Shown here: in pieces, positions 35,770-45,218 of the stretch
How positions within the stretch are numbered: the stretch's first letter is position 1
Layout: each line of letters begins with the position of its first letter
Assembly: GCF_018446385.1 (NCBI RefSeq)
Contig: NC_055996.1
Span: 131,860,532-131,924,531 of the forward strand
Direction: 5' to 3'
From: Zingiber officinale
Lineage: Eukaryota > Streptophyta > Magnoliopsida > Zingiberales > Zingiberaceae
DNA length: 64,000 nucleotides
Translations under genes and position numbers: made by a program
The notes under the pieces: model-generated
Database searches by the model: none
Seen by the model: the letters and a program-made list of their open reading frames with translations, nothing else
Told to the model about the DNA's origin: nothing

Positions 35770-36113
35770 ACTTGTTGCATTCTAAAGGCATGAAAACAAA
35801 AATGGTAAATAATAAAAAAAACTTACAGCGATCTCTCGCAGATCTGCAATCGGCGACAGAATATGATCTTCGGACTTGCTGTCGAAAGAGCGATCACAAA
35901 ATCGGAAAGCTCTATGCAATTTCACAAACCAAATCCTACCGCCTCAAATGTTCTCCCAGTCCTCTCTATTCTCAACACACTTCGTTGTCTTTCTTTTCGT
36001 GAATGATCTTTGGATGCATCCCTTATAAAGGGAAAATAACCCAGGGGTATAAGGGACAATTTGCCCCTAAGAAGTGGGCAACATGGGTTTCCCCCACGTT
36101 CCCATTTCCTACA
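35770..36113 (-). mobile_element. Copia-D 3' LTR (left boundary approximate)
   Basis: It ends in TTTCCTACA at 36113, directly followed by TCTCCCACTCG (36114-36124), which on the minus strand is a PPT (CGAGTGGGAGA) before an LTR start TGTAGG. The left end is not certain. The matching 5' LTR was not found. Confidence 0.55.
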
Positions 36114-36347
36114 TCTCCCACTCGTCCAAGGTAACTCACTAAGACCAGTTCATCCAGGTTAGTCACTAAGACTAGTTAGTCACAAAGACTAAATAAGTCA
36201 CATAAACTATTTGAGAGTTTAGTCACAAAGACTATATTAGAACATTTAATCCGTACTTAGAGAAAATGGTTCATGCGATAGTAAGCACACTGAGTGATAG
36301 TTGTTAAGAAGATTGTTACACCTTACATAGCCGCTCTCTGAGCAATC

Positions 36348-36887
36348 TGTAGGACCGTTGCGACCGGCTAGAAGGGGGTTGGATGTCCTGCAAATATAGA
36401 AACAAAGAACACCCTTCTCGAACTCTTTAAGCTAACACTTGCATCAATAAAGTAAAGCAGTAAATTAAAAACATAAAAGAAGAGGCACAAGATATTTACT
36501 TGGTTACAATCGATGTGGTTGTTAATCCAAGGAAGTTGAAAGCACTAGAATACTCCTTCCGGCGAAGAAGCCTCTTACAACATTGATGCACAGAAACAGA
36601 AGCTTAACTATAACTCTAAAGCACACAAGCGTTGGAATTACAAGTAATGAGTTCGTTGAAAAACTTCTGGACCAAGACTATATTTATAGCTTTGGTTGGG
36701 GTGCCTCGAAGGGTTCCGGGCACCCTGGGGGGATAAAACTTTATCCCCCACGTTCAGATCGAGTTTTGACTCGATCTGGTCAAATATCCTGGTCCGAGCG
36801 CCCGGAGCCATTCCGGGCGCCCCGGACTGCTCCGGGCACCCCGGAGCAAAAAGTCAACAGAAACCTCTTCTCTGGTTCAGTCCCGCC
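36348..36887 (-). repeat. Copia-B 3' LTR, left part
   Basis: Starts TGTAGGACCGTTGCGACCGG and matches 45774-46316. TATTTATA (TATA box on the minus strand) is at about 36680. The C/G-rich part 36710-36850 has GGGCGCCC-type palindromes. It is cut at 36887 by Copia-C and continues at 43715. Confidence 0.92.
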
Positions 36888-37091
36888 TGTTGGTGCAACC
36901 TTAGGTCAAGGTTGACTTGGTTGACCTGACTCGAGTTGGTCAAGGGTGACCTGACTCGAGTTGTATTTTGATGTTTGACAATGTTTGACGAGAGTAGAAA
37001 AGTTGTATTCTGATGTGTTGACAAGAATACGAACTTGGGAGATTGTTGGTGCAACCGTAGGTCAAGGTTGACCTGGTTGACCTGATTCGGG

Positions 37092-37620
37092 AAAAAGTCC
37101 AAGCAGGGAGCTTGGCACTGGAAAAGTCCAAGTATGGAGACTTGGCACTGGAAAAGTCCAAGCAGGGAGCTTGGCACGCGAAAAGTCCAAGTATGGAGAC
37201 TTGGTACTGGAAAAGTCTAAGCAGGGAGCTTGGCACGAGGGAAAGTCCTAACTGGGATGTTAGGCAGTTGGAAAGTCCTGGTGAGTGAAGTCAGGCAGTG
37301 AGAAAGTCCTAACTGGGATGTTAGGCAGTGTGGAAAGTCCTGGTGAGTGAAACCAGGCAGTGGGAAAGTCCTAACTGGGATGTTAGGCAGTGGGAAAGTC
37401 CTAACTGGGATGTTAGGCAGTTGGAAAGTCCTGGTGAGTGAAACCAGGCAAGGGAAAATCCAGATGGATCAGGGATGATCGGACTTCTGGTGTTGAAAAG
37501 TCTAAGTGGATCAAAGGGATTGACCGGACACTTAGCGGGGAGTGCTAGCAGGTCAAGGGAGTGACCGGATGCTAGGCATGATGTACCAACAGGTCAAGGT
37601 TGACCGGATGTTGGTGTGGA
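37092..37620 (+). repeat. Array of ~30-bp inverted-repeat modules with co-varying arms
   Basis: About a dozen units start AAAGTC and carry two arms around a 6-13-nt loop, and more distantly spaced units follow. The arms differ between units but stay complementary within each: CCAAG/CTTGG, CCTAAC/GTTAGG, CCTGGT/ACCAGG, CTAAGTG/CACTTAG, CCAACA/TGTTGG. It lies in U3, upstream of the TATA box, so the 3' LTR copy would be transcribed near the 3' end of the element RNA. The same module type occurs in the unrelated solo LTR at 47577-48960. Confidence 0.85.
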
Positions 37621-37639
37621 AGCCTTAGGTTTAGGGCTG

Positions 37640-37970
37640 AAAAGTTTGGATCGGGCTGCAGACCGATCCAATGATACATGGCTCATCTGATCGGTCTGGT
37701 GACCGATCAGTGACCGATCAGTATGCTACTGATGGTTATCTGATCGGTCTGGAGACCGATCAGAAGGAGAACAGTGGCAGCGGAGAAAGAAGCCTGATCG
37801 GTCCGTAGACCGATCAGGAGGTTCCCTGATCGGTCTGTGGACCGATCAGGAGGTTTCCTGATCGGTCCATGGACCGATCAGGGACGGAACAGAAGCATAG
37901 GCTTCTTCCCTGATTGGTCTGCAGACCGATCAGGATGTTGCCTGATCGGTCCACAGACCGATCAGGGTTC
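37640..37970 (+). repeat. Array of GATCGGTC/GACCGATC palindromes
   Basis: Seven to eight 24-26-bp palindromes of the form CTGATCGGTC-NNNN-GACCGATCAG lie at irregular spacing just upstream of the TATA box. The 4-bp centre varies. Some copies have GGATCGGTC/GACCGATCC arms instead. Four more are in the internal region at 41325-41465. Confidence 0.88.
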
Positions 37971-38020
37971 TAGCCGTTGCGACGCAACGGCTAGTTTCTT
38001 CGCTGTTTCTTCTTCGCAGG

Positions 38021-38027
38021 TATAAAG
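38021..38027 (+). promoter_or_regulatory. TATA box of the Copia-C 5' LTR
   Basis: TATAAAG follows the palindrome array by about 50 bp. The R region would start about 30 bp downstream. Confidence 0.65.
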
Positions 38028-38548
38028 GGGCTGAGAGCTTCTACAGGGATACTACTTCTTCTACTTCTCCCTGCTTCTAGCTTGCTGCTGCTTGCGATCT
38101 GAGCTTTGTTGAGCTCTCCCCAGTAAGCTTCGTGTGAGCTTCCAGTCGACGGTCCGAGAAGTTGTTGCTTCACAGGCAGTCGACGAGAAGGCGAGTTAGT
38201 GTTTATACATTGTTCTTGTCTTTCTACTTGTATTCCTTGTATTCTAGTCTGCTGTTGCAAACGTTTGTGGCGAGGTTTCTCCACCCACAAGGAGTATATT
38301 GTATTAGCCGGTTTTCCGGGGGCTCATCCACCGACGGATTGATAGGGCTCGTCCACCTCACGGACACGCCGAGGAGTAGGAGTTCATCTCCGAACCTCGT
38401 TACATCCTTGCGTTTGAGGTTTGCTTTTTTCTTCTTAGTTTCTTCCTTGTATTTCCGCTGCAACTAACCTAATCGTAGGAAGAAACGCGAAAGATTGGGG
38501 TCGGCTATTCACACCCCCTCTCTAGCCGTACGAAGAGATCCTAACAAG

Positions 38549-38560
38549 TGGTATCAGAGC
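38549..38560 (+). other. Copia-C primer binding site
   Basis: TGGTATCAGAGC lies two bases after the LTR end and is complementary to the initiator tRNA-Met 3' end. Confidence 0.93.
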
Positions 38561-38607
38561 AAGGTCGCTCTTCATCGGATCAACACCCGGGGGAGCACGG
38601 GCTAGAG

Positions 38608-40053
38608 ATGGATCTCTATGGAGAAGATATCACGATTCAACCCTTCTACGAGTCTCACGACAACTTCACGTATTGGAGGGTAAGGATGATGTATTTTCTT
38701 AGGACTAATATGTTAAATTGGTTTTGTGTACAAGAAGGGTTTTCCCCTCCGATGGATGAGGAAGGAAAACCTATCAAGAAGAAGGAGTGGACGAAAGAGC
38801 AAATCCGACAATCCGAAATCAATGACGAGGTAACAAAAATTATTGAATTTGCGTTACCTAATAATGTTTTGTGCAAGATAGATAGGTACAACAACGCCAA
38901 GGAATTGTGGAACAACTTGGCCAAGTTCCATGAGGAGAGCTCCACTTCAAGCCATGAAGAGGAGTCAAGTGAGCTAAGTAGCTCACACCATGGAGGAGAG
39001 GAATTAGAAGTTGAGGGTTACTCAACATCTAAGGAAGAAGAGGATGAGAGCACTTCTTCAAGATTGGAGCAAGAAGAAGAAGCATCTACCTCCGGAAGGG
39101 ATGAAGAAAAGAGCATTCATCCATCTTTAAACCTAGGTAACTCAAACATGTTAATTTCAAGTAAATTGCATATAATGTGTTTTGAGTGTAGGGGATTTGG
39201 GCACTACAAGAGTAAGTGTCCAAAGAGGGTAAGAAAGACTCCACCGGCACCAAAGGTCAAGAAAGCCGGAGTCCCGATACGCAAAGGCAAGGAGCACGTA
39301 GTGTGCTTCCAATGCAAGCGAAGGGGACACTATAGGAGCCATTGTCCAAGGGGGAGGCAACCTCACAAGGACAAGGGATGCACATCGATAGGGGGAGCTA
39401 AGGCAAACCCTAAGGTACCTTTTAAGGCATACTATTGCAATTCAAATAAGAAACATGCTAGTAGTTTTATTGCTATTGCAAATAATGATGAGCATGTTAA
39501 CACTAGAAATCAACACATGTGCTTAGGTGCTAAACATGTCAACCTAGATAGGGATACTACTAGGAATGCCAACCCTAGAATTACCTCATCTAAGGTTAAG
39601 GAGAACCTAGGTAGGAATCCCAAATCAACTAGACACATGCCTAGGAATGCCTCAAAGAAAAATGACAAATCAAAAATTGAGGTATTAGAGAAGGAGAATC
39701 AAGTCTTGAGGTCAAGACTTGATACTTTGGAAAAGGCTCTTAAGAACTTGGAGAAGTCATCTCTAGGGTTTAAGGGTCAAATTTCAAAGCCCAAGGACAA
39801 GAAAGGTTTGGGTCACAAACCTAAGTCCCAATTGGTCAAGCCCACTTACCATAATGTTCCATTCGATTATGGAACAAAATCTAGGACTAGGAAGACCACC
39901 ACCAAGGTCACAAGGGAAGTCACCCCTATAGTTGACCTTGATGAGACCCAAATGACCAAGGCTTTAAAGCCTAAGAGGGTCATTAGGAGGGTTGCTAGGG
40001 AAGTCATCCCTAGTGAATATTTAGTGAACCCAATGAGCTCTAATAGGTATTAG
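38608..40053 (+). CDS. Copia-C GAG nucleocapsid protein
   Basis: The first ATG after the PBS is at 38608 (MDLYGEDITIQPFYESHDNF); the frame is open further up but lacks an ATG. The 481-residue protein has a UBN2-like gag N-terminus (WRVRMMYFLRTNMLNWF ... YNNAKELWNNLAKFHEE) and a long Ser/Glu-rich acidic stretch. Two CCHC zinc knuckles follow (CFECRGFGHYKSKC and CFQCKRRGHYRSHC), then a coiled coil (KIEVLEKENQVLRSRLDTL) and a Lys-rich C-terminus. It would coat and package element RNA. No stop or shift is present although pol is absent, so it may still make protein. The acidic stretch sits where relatives have more capsid sequence, so part of the capsid may be missing. Confidence 0.9.
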   Translation: MDLYGEDITIQPFYESHDNFTYWRVRMMYFLRTNMLNWFCVQEGFSPPMDEEGKPIKKKEWTKEQIRQSEINDEVTKIIEFALPNNVLCKIDRYNNAKELWNNLAKFHEESSTSSHEEESSELSSSHHGGEELEVEGYSTSKEEEDESTSSRLEQEEEASTSGRDEEKSIHPSLNLGNSNMLISSKLHIMCFECRGFGHYKSKCPKRVRKTPPAPKVKKAGVPIRKGKEHVVCFQCKRRGHYRSHCPRGRQPHKDKGCTSIGGAKANPKVPFKAYYCNSNKKHASSFIAIANNDEHVNTRNQHMCLGAKHVNLDRDTTRNANPRITSSKVKENLGRNPKSTRHMPRNASKKNDKSKIEVLEKENQVLRSRLDTLEKALKNLEKSSLGFKGQISKPKDKKGLGHKPKSQLVKPTYHNVPFDYGTKSRTRKTTTKVTREVTPIVDLDETQMTKALKPKRVIRRVAREVIPSEYLVNPMSSNRY

Positions 40054-42105
40054 GTTCCTAGGAGCATTTTCTCTACCCCATAGATGGGTTAGAGAGTGTC
40101 AACTCCAATAAGAAGGGTAGTTAACCCAACTTTGAGGAAATTAACACTCAAGGAGCATTTTTAAGGTTTTTGGGAACCTTTGAAAATGAAATGGAATAAT
40201 CTTTGTCATTCACTCCTTGGAAGAGTAAGTTGTGCCAAAGTGAGAATATATTAATCTTACTTTAAATTGACACAATTTGGAAAAACCTAGAGAAATATCA
40301 AATTGGGATTTTGATATTCTCTTAGGTAATCAAGGCAATCCGGGCCTTAACTTAGAAGTGCTACTCTTGTAGAATTTTAAATGGTATAAATCAAACAAGA
40401 GATCAAGAAATGTCAATTTGGGTTTTGACATTTTCTTGGAGCACTTTGGGCAATCTAGGATTAGAATTTAAGTTAGCTAAGTGATTAAGGATACTTAGAT
40501 AGGTAATCTAGGTATTTTATTTGTGTTAACTTACCATGGTTGTTTGCCATATGCCATGTCATGACATCATATTTGATTTATGATCATTTGAAATGCCTTG
40601 ATAATGCTTAGGTTATTATATGTCATGTGTTAGTTTAGTTTCAAACTTTATGCCATGACATCATGACATTGGCACATGTTTTTACTTATGATATCATTAT
40701 ATGCCATGTCATCATCTCTTGCATTATAATCAATAAAATTGATTTAAGGACAAACATATAATTTGATATTGAGATCAAATTGATGTTTAGAAAATGCATG
40801 AGAACTTAGCCTAAGTTGACCTTAACCCATATCTCACATCAAATTGACTTGAATGTGGTTTGATACACCTTAGATGTGTGTGAGATATTAGGATCATGAG
40901 TTAGGATCAAGGTGCATAGTTCTTGTACCTAGATGAGCCTAATTCAAGAAATGGAGGATCATAGGGAAAGCTTGTGTACAAGTCATGTACATCTAGCCCT
41001 AAGATTATGGTCCTAAATTCAAATGATTTTAAAAGCATTTTAAAATTGATTTGAAAAACCTTGATGAAGCTTTCCTAGTGATAGCATTCATCATTGAACA
41101 TTGTGATACAAAGTTGAGTTAAACTTGAACTATTTCAAAGTTTTTGAACTTTGTATCAAGATTGAAAAATGGAAACTATTTTTATAGAAAATTATTTTTC
41201 CGTGATAGTATATGGTATGAGGAGTGTATCCTCAAAATTTTACGATTTTTGGAATTTTCTGGAATTTATTAGGAGTTTCTGAATTTCCGGGAAGGGAAAT
41301 CAGAAATCTCTGATTTCAGAGTGTGGATCGGTCACCGGACCGATCCAGGGAAGTTCTGATCGGTCTGGTGACCGATCAGTGACGATCCAGTGCGATCAGT
41401 GAAGCGTGGATCGGTCTGGGGACCGATCCAGGGGGATTCTGATCGGTCTGGGTACCGATCAGTGCGTGTCAGTTTCTGATTTTCAGCTGTTGGTCTGAAA
41501 TTTCAGCTGGAAGTTGGGTTTTGTGGATTTCTAAAGGTTTGAAACTCGCCAAGACATTGTTGGTGCAATGGTCAAGGGGGAGTTGACCTTTAGGGGAAGT
41601 TTTACCTAATTGTCAAGGGGGAGTTGACTTTTAGGGGGAATTTTTACTCCAAAAGACTTTTAAGGATTAGTGATATGGGATTATCACTAAGTTGATTGTT
41701 GAGTTTAGTATCAAGGGGGAAATTAAGAGTTTCAAATGAAAGGTATGGGACTTTCATTAGGAAGAAACTCTTGACCTTGATACCCTCCTTTTTCTTTTTG
41801 ATGTGTGTCAAAAAGGGGAGAGTGTTCATTGGAGAATTATTGGAGAACCCAAGTTAGGTTATCGGGTTAACCTAAGCTAGGGAAGAATGTCATGGAATGT
41901 TCAAGGAAGAACATTGGAATTCTTTTTGATGTGTGTCAAAAAGGGGGAGAATTATTGGAAAATCCAAGTTAGGTTATCGGGTTAACCTAAGGGGAGAATG
42001 TCCAGAGAATGTTCAAGGAAAGAACATTGGACATTGGAAGATGGTTGGAAAACCTAAGTTAGATTATCAGGTTAACCTAACTTGATTTTGGATTTTGTCA
42101 AACAT
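40054..42105 (+). other. Copia-C 3' non-coding region
   Basis: No pol motif and no long ORF in the element's orientation. It holds a four-copy palindrome cluster at 41325-41465, TTAGGTTA/TTAACCTAA inverted repeats near 41853, 41967 and 42057, and PPT-like runs at 41810-41820 and 41938-41950 before the functional PPT. Confidence 0.75.
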
Positions 42106-42120
42106 CAAAAAGGGGGAGAT
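42106..42120 (+). other. Copia-C polypurine tract
   Basis: CAAAAAGGGGGAGAT directly precedes the 3' LTR start. Two very similar upstream runs suggest duplication of the PPT region. Confidence 0.85.
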
Positions 42121-43709
42121 TGTTGGTGCAACCTTAGGTCAAGGTTGACTTGGTTGACCTGACTCGAGTTGGTCAAGGGTGACCTGACTCGAGTTGTATT
42201 TTGATGTTTGACAATGTTTGACGAGAGTAGAAAAGTTGTATTATGATGTGTTGACAAAAATACGAACTTGGGAGATTGTTGGTGCAACCGTAGGTCAAGG
42301 TTGACCTGGTTGACCTGATTCGGGAAAAAGTCCAAGCAGGGAGCTTGGCACTGGAAAAGTCCAAGTATGGAGACTTGGCACTGGAAAAGTCCAAGCAGGG
42401 AGCTTGGCACGCGAAAAGTCCAAGTATGGAGACTTGGTACTGGAAAAGTCTAAGCAGGGAGCTTGGCACGAGGGAAAGTCCTAACTGGGATGTTAGGCAG
42501 TTGGAAAGTCCTGGTGAGTGAAGTCAGGCAGTGAGAAAGTCCTAACTGGGATGTTAGGCGGTGGGAAAGTCCCGTGGTGAAACCAGACAAGGAAAATCCT
42601 AACTGGATGTTAGGCGGTGGGAAAGTCCTAACGCGGGATGTTAGGCGGTTGGAAAGTCCCGTGAGTGAAACCATGCAAGGAAAATCCAGATGGATCGGGG
42701 ATGATCGGACTTACTGGTGTTGAAAAGTCTAAGTGGGTCAAAGGATTGACCGGACACTTAGCGGGGTGCTAGCAGTCAAGGGTGACGGATGCTAGGCATG
42801 ATGTACCAACAGTCAAGGTTGACGGATGTTGGTGTGGAAGCCTTAGGTTTAGGGTCGAAAAGTTTGGATCGGGCCGCAGACCGATCCAATGATATAGCTC
42901 ATCCGATCGGCGGTGACCGATCGGTGACCGATCGATATGCTCGATGGTTATCGATCGGTCCGGAGACCGATCGAAGGAGAAACGATGGCGGCGGAGAAGA
43001 AGCTGATCGGTCCGTAGACCGATCAGAGGAATCGATGGCGTGGACCGATCAGGAGGTTTCTGATCGGTCCATGGACCGATCGGGACGAAGCATAGGCTTC
43101 TTCCCGATTGGTCTGCATCGATCAGATGTTGCTGATCGGTCCGGACGATCGGGGTTCTAGCGTGCGACGCGGCTAGTTTCTTCACTGTTTCTTCTTCGCG
43201 GTATAAAGTCCGAGCTTCACAGGGATTCTACTTCTTCTACTTCTTCCTGCTTCTAGCTTCCCGCCTGTGATCGAGCTTTGTTGAGCTCTCAGCTTACGTG
43301 AGCTTCGTGCGAGCATCCGAGAAGTTGTTGCTTCACAGGCAGTCGACGAGAAGGCAAGTTAGTGTTTATACATTGTTCTTGTCTTTCTACTTGTATTCCT
43401 TGTATTCTAGTCTGCTGTTGCAAACGTTTGTGGCGAGGTTTCTCCACCCACAAGGAGTATATTGTATTAGCCGGTTTTCCGGGGGCTCATCCACCGACGG
43501 ATTGATAGGGTTCGTCCACCTCACGGACACGCCGAGGAGTAGGAGTTCATCTCCGAACCTCGTTACATCCTTGCGTTTGAGGTTTGCTTTCTTCTTCTTA
43601 GTTTCTTCCTTGTATTTCCGCTGCAACTAACCTAATCGTAGGAAGAAACGCGAAAGATTGGGGTCGGCTATTCACACCCCCTCTCTAGCCGTACGAAGAG
43701 ATCCTAACA
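42121..43709 (+). repeat. Copia-C 3' LTR, 1,589 bp
   Basis: Identical or nearly identical to the 5' LTR over 42121-42540 and 43320-43709. The middle (about 42550-43310) carries dozens of 1-3-nt deletions and other changes. TATAAAG is at 43202. See the finding on this asymmetry. Confidence 0.93.
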
Positions 43710-43714
43710 CCGCC

Positions 43715-44189
43715 TTGGTCCGGGTCTTCTACTCCGGATCTGCTCGCTTGGGTGACCTCTGTCATCCGGAATAGGGCTCACCCGAACCCAACTTCCGGTC
43801 TTCTCGAGCAGCCTTCCGCTCCGGCTTCTCGTCCCTCGGAATCACCGCGTGTTTCCTTCTCGTCCACCAGCGTACTCATCCGCAGTCTTCGTCCCTCAGT
43901 TGCACCCCGTGCCGACCTTCTCGCTAACTGCGTCTCTTGCTTCCCGAGCAATCTTCCGCTCCGGCTTTCGTCCCATCGGAACCACCGCACGCTTCCTTCT
44001 CGTCCACCGGGGTACTCTTCCACAGCACCTCATCCCTCGGACGCACCGCGTGCCGTCCTTCTCGCTAGCTGCGTCTTTCGCTCGAGTACCTGTGCTCCTA
44101 AGCTCCTGCACACTTAGACACAAGGTTAGAGACACACAGGACCTAACTTAACTTGTTGATCACACCAAAACAACCTTGGGGTTCCAACA
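43715..44189 (-). repeat. Copia-B 3' LTR, right part
   Basis: Continues from 36887 without loss after removing Copia-C and one TSD copy. It matches 46317-46791 and ends GGGGTTCCAACA. Confidence 0.92.
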
Positions 44190-44206
44190 ATCTCCCCTTT
44201 TTGATG
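44190..44206 (-). other. Copia-B polypurine tract
   Basis: The minus strand reads ATCAAAAAGGGGAGAT next to the LTR start TGTTGGAACCCC. Confidence 0.8.
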
Positions 44207-44651
44207 TGATAACCCAAGTTAAGCTAGGGTTAAAATAGACATGAAAATTAAACAATTTATATTGCAATAACGTGCAACAAGATAGGAAAAATTAAATTTC
44301 AAAAATTTTAATTTTCAATTTCTACCTCCCCTAGACTTATACTTTTTTCTTTTCCCCTTTTGATCACATAAAAAATTGGGGTTGCAAAAAATCTAAGGGA
44401 TGACACTTAGAAAAAAATAAAAATATATTTCAATGATTTTCTGGAAAATATTTCTAAGTCAAGAAAAATTTCTAAGTCAAAAAATAACTTTTGAAAAATT
44501 TCTAAGTATTCGCCATCAAGAATTAAAAACTTTCTAAGTCGAAAACTTTATGCAAGAAAAATTTAAAACAATTTTTGAGAATATTTTAAAAAAATTTCTA
44601 TGCATTTATTTTATTTTAATTCTCATGATTTTATCAGAAGGTTTTAAATTT

Positions 44652-45218
44652 CTATTTTAATTTATCATAGCTTCTTAAATAACACTTATTCAGATTTAAA
44701 GCAACAAATATTAAACATGCAACAAATTGACAAAATTCTTTCAATAACATAATTTGTAATTCAAAAGAATATTCGAAGAAACTTTTTGGCAATATTTCTA
44801 ACTTATAAAATTCTTTTATCAAAATATTTTGTAATTCGTAAGAATCTTTCGTCGAAACATTTTGCAATTCAAAGAATTCTTTTGATAATATTTCTAATTT
44901 GCATAATTCTTTCGAAAAGATATTTTGTAATTCACAAAAGTCTTTCAGCAAAATTTCTAACTTGCAAAATTCTTTTGTCAAAATATTTTGTAATTTACAA
45001 AAATCTTTTGGCAATATTTTTGATTTGTAAAATTCTTTTGACAAACGAATTTGTGATTCATAAGAATCTTTGGTCAAAGCATTTTGCGATTCAAAGAATT
45101 CTTTCGATAATATTTCTAATTTGCAAGACAAGTTTGATAATTGATTTTCTAATCTGAGAAACTCTTTTGATGAGGTAATTACTTGTTCAGAAGGTGGAGA
45201 CCATACCTGACTTACCAT
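44652..45218 (-). pseudogene. Copia-B gag C-terminal hendecad-repeat region
   Basis: An open stretch of 188 residues. After VWSPPSEQVITSSKEFLRL it consists of about a dozen 10-11-residue repeats of the pattern L-x-K-E/D-F-x-x-L/S-x-x (LEILSKEFFELQN, LTKDSYE, LSKEFYK). The DNA shows the matching 30-33-bp periodicity. The pattern suggests a long coiled coil, as found downstream of the zinc knuckles in gag of this group. It overlaps the preceding gag ORF in another frame, so the reading frame is broken around 45215. Function in the gag of this family is unknown to me. Confidence 0.65.

Larger units (their letters stand above)
36888..38546 (+). repeat. Copia-C 5' LTR, 1,659 bp
   Basis: Begins TGTTGGTGCAACC and ends ATCCTAACA. 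A second copy of the start motif, preceded by GGGAGAT, occurs internally at 37044 in this LTR and at the matching place in the other. The middle carries a hairpin-module array and a palindrome array, then a TATA box at 38021. Confidence 0.93.
36888..43709 (+). mobile_element. Copia-C: gag-only SIRE-like copia element (TR-GAG type), TSD CCGCC
   Basis: A 6,822-bp plus-strand element with 5' LTR 36888-38546, PBS 38549-38560, intact gag 38608-40053, about 2 kb of non-coding sequence, PPT and 3' LTR 42121-43709. CCGCC flanks both ends (36883-36887, 43710-43714) and the surrounding Copia-B LTR is continuous across it. No pol domain is seen. Elements with LTRs and only a gag gene have been described in plants as TR-GAGs; this one fits that definition. 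Confidence 0.93.

Noticed and set aside
43752..44151. Ser/Pro/Arg-rich ORFs in LTRs, repeated at 46356 and 60330
   Set aside because: They lie in LTR sequence and recur in each Copia-B-family LTR with different frames and lengths.
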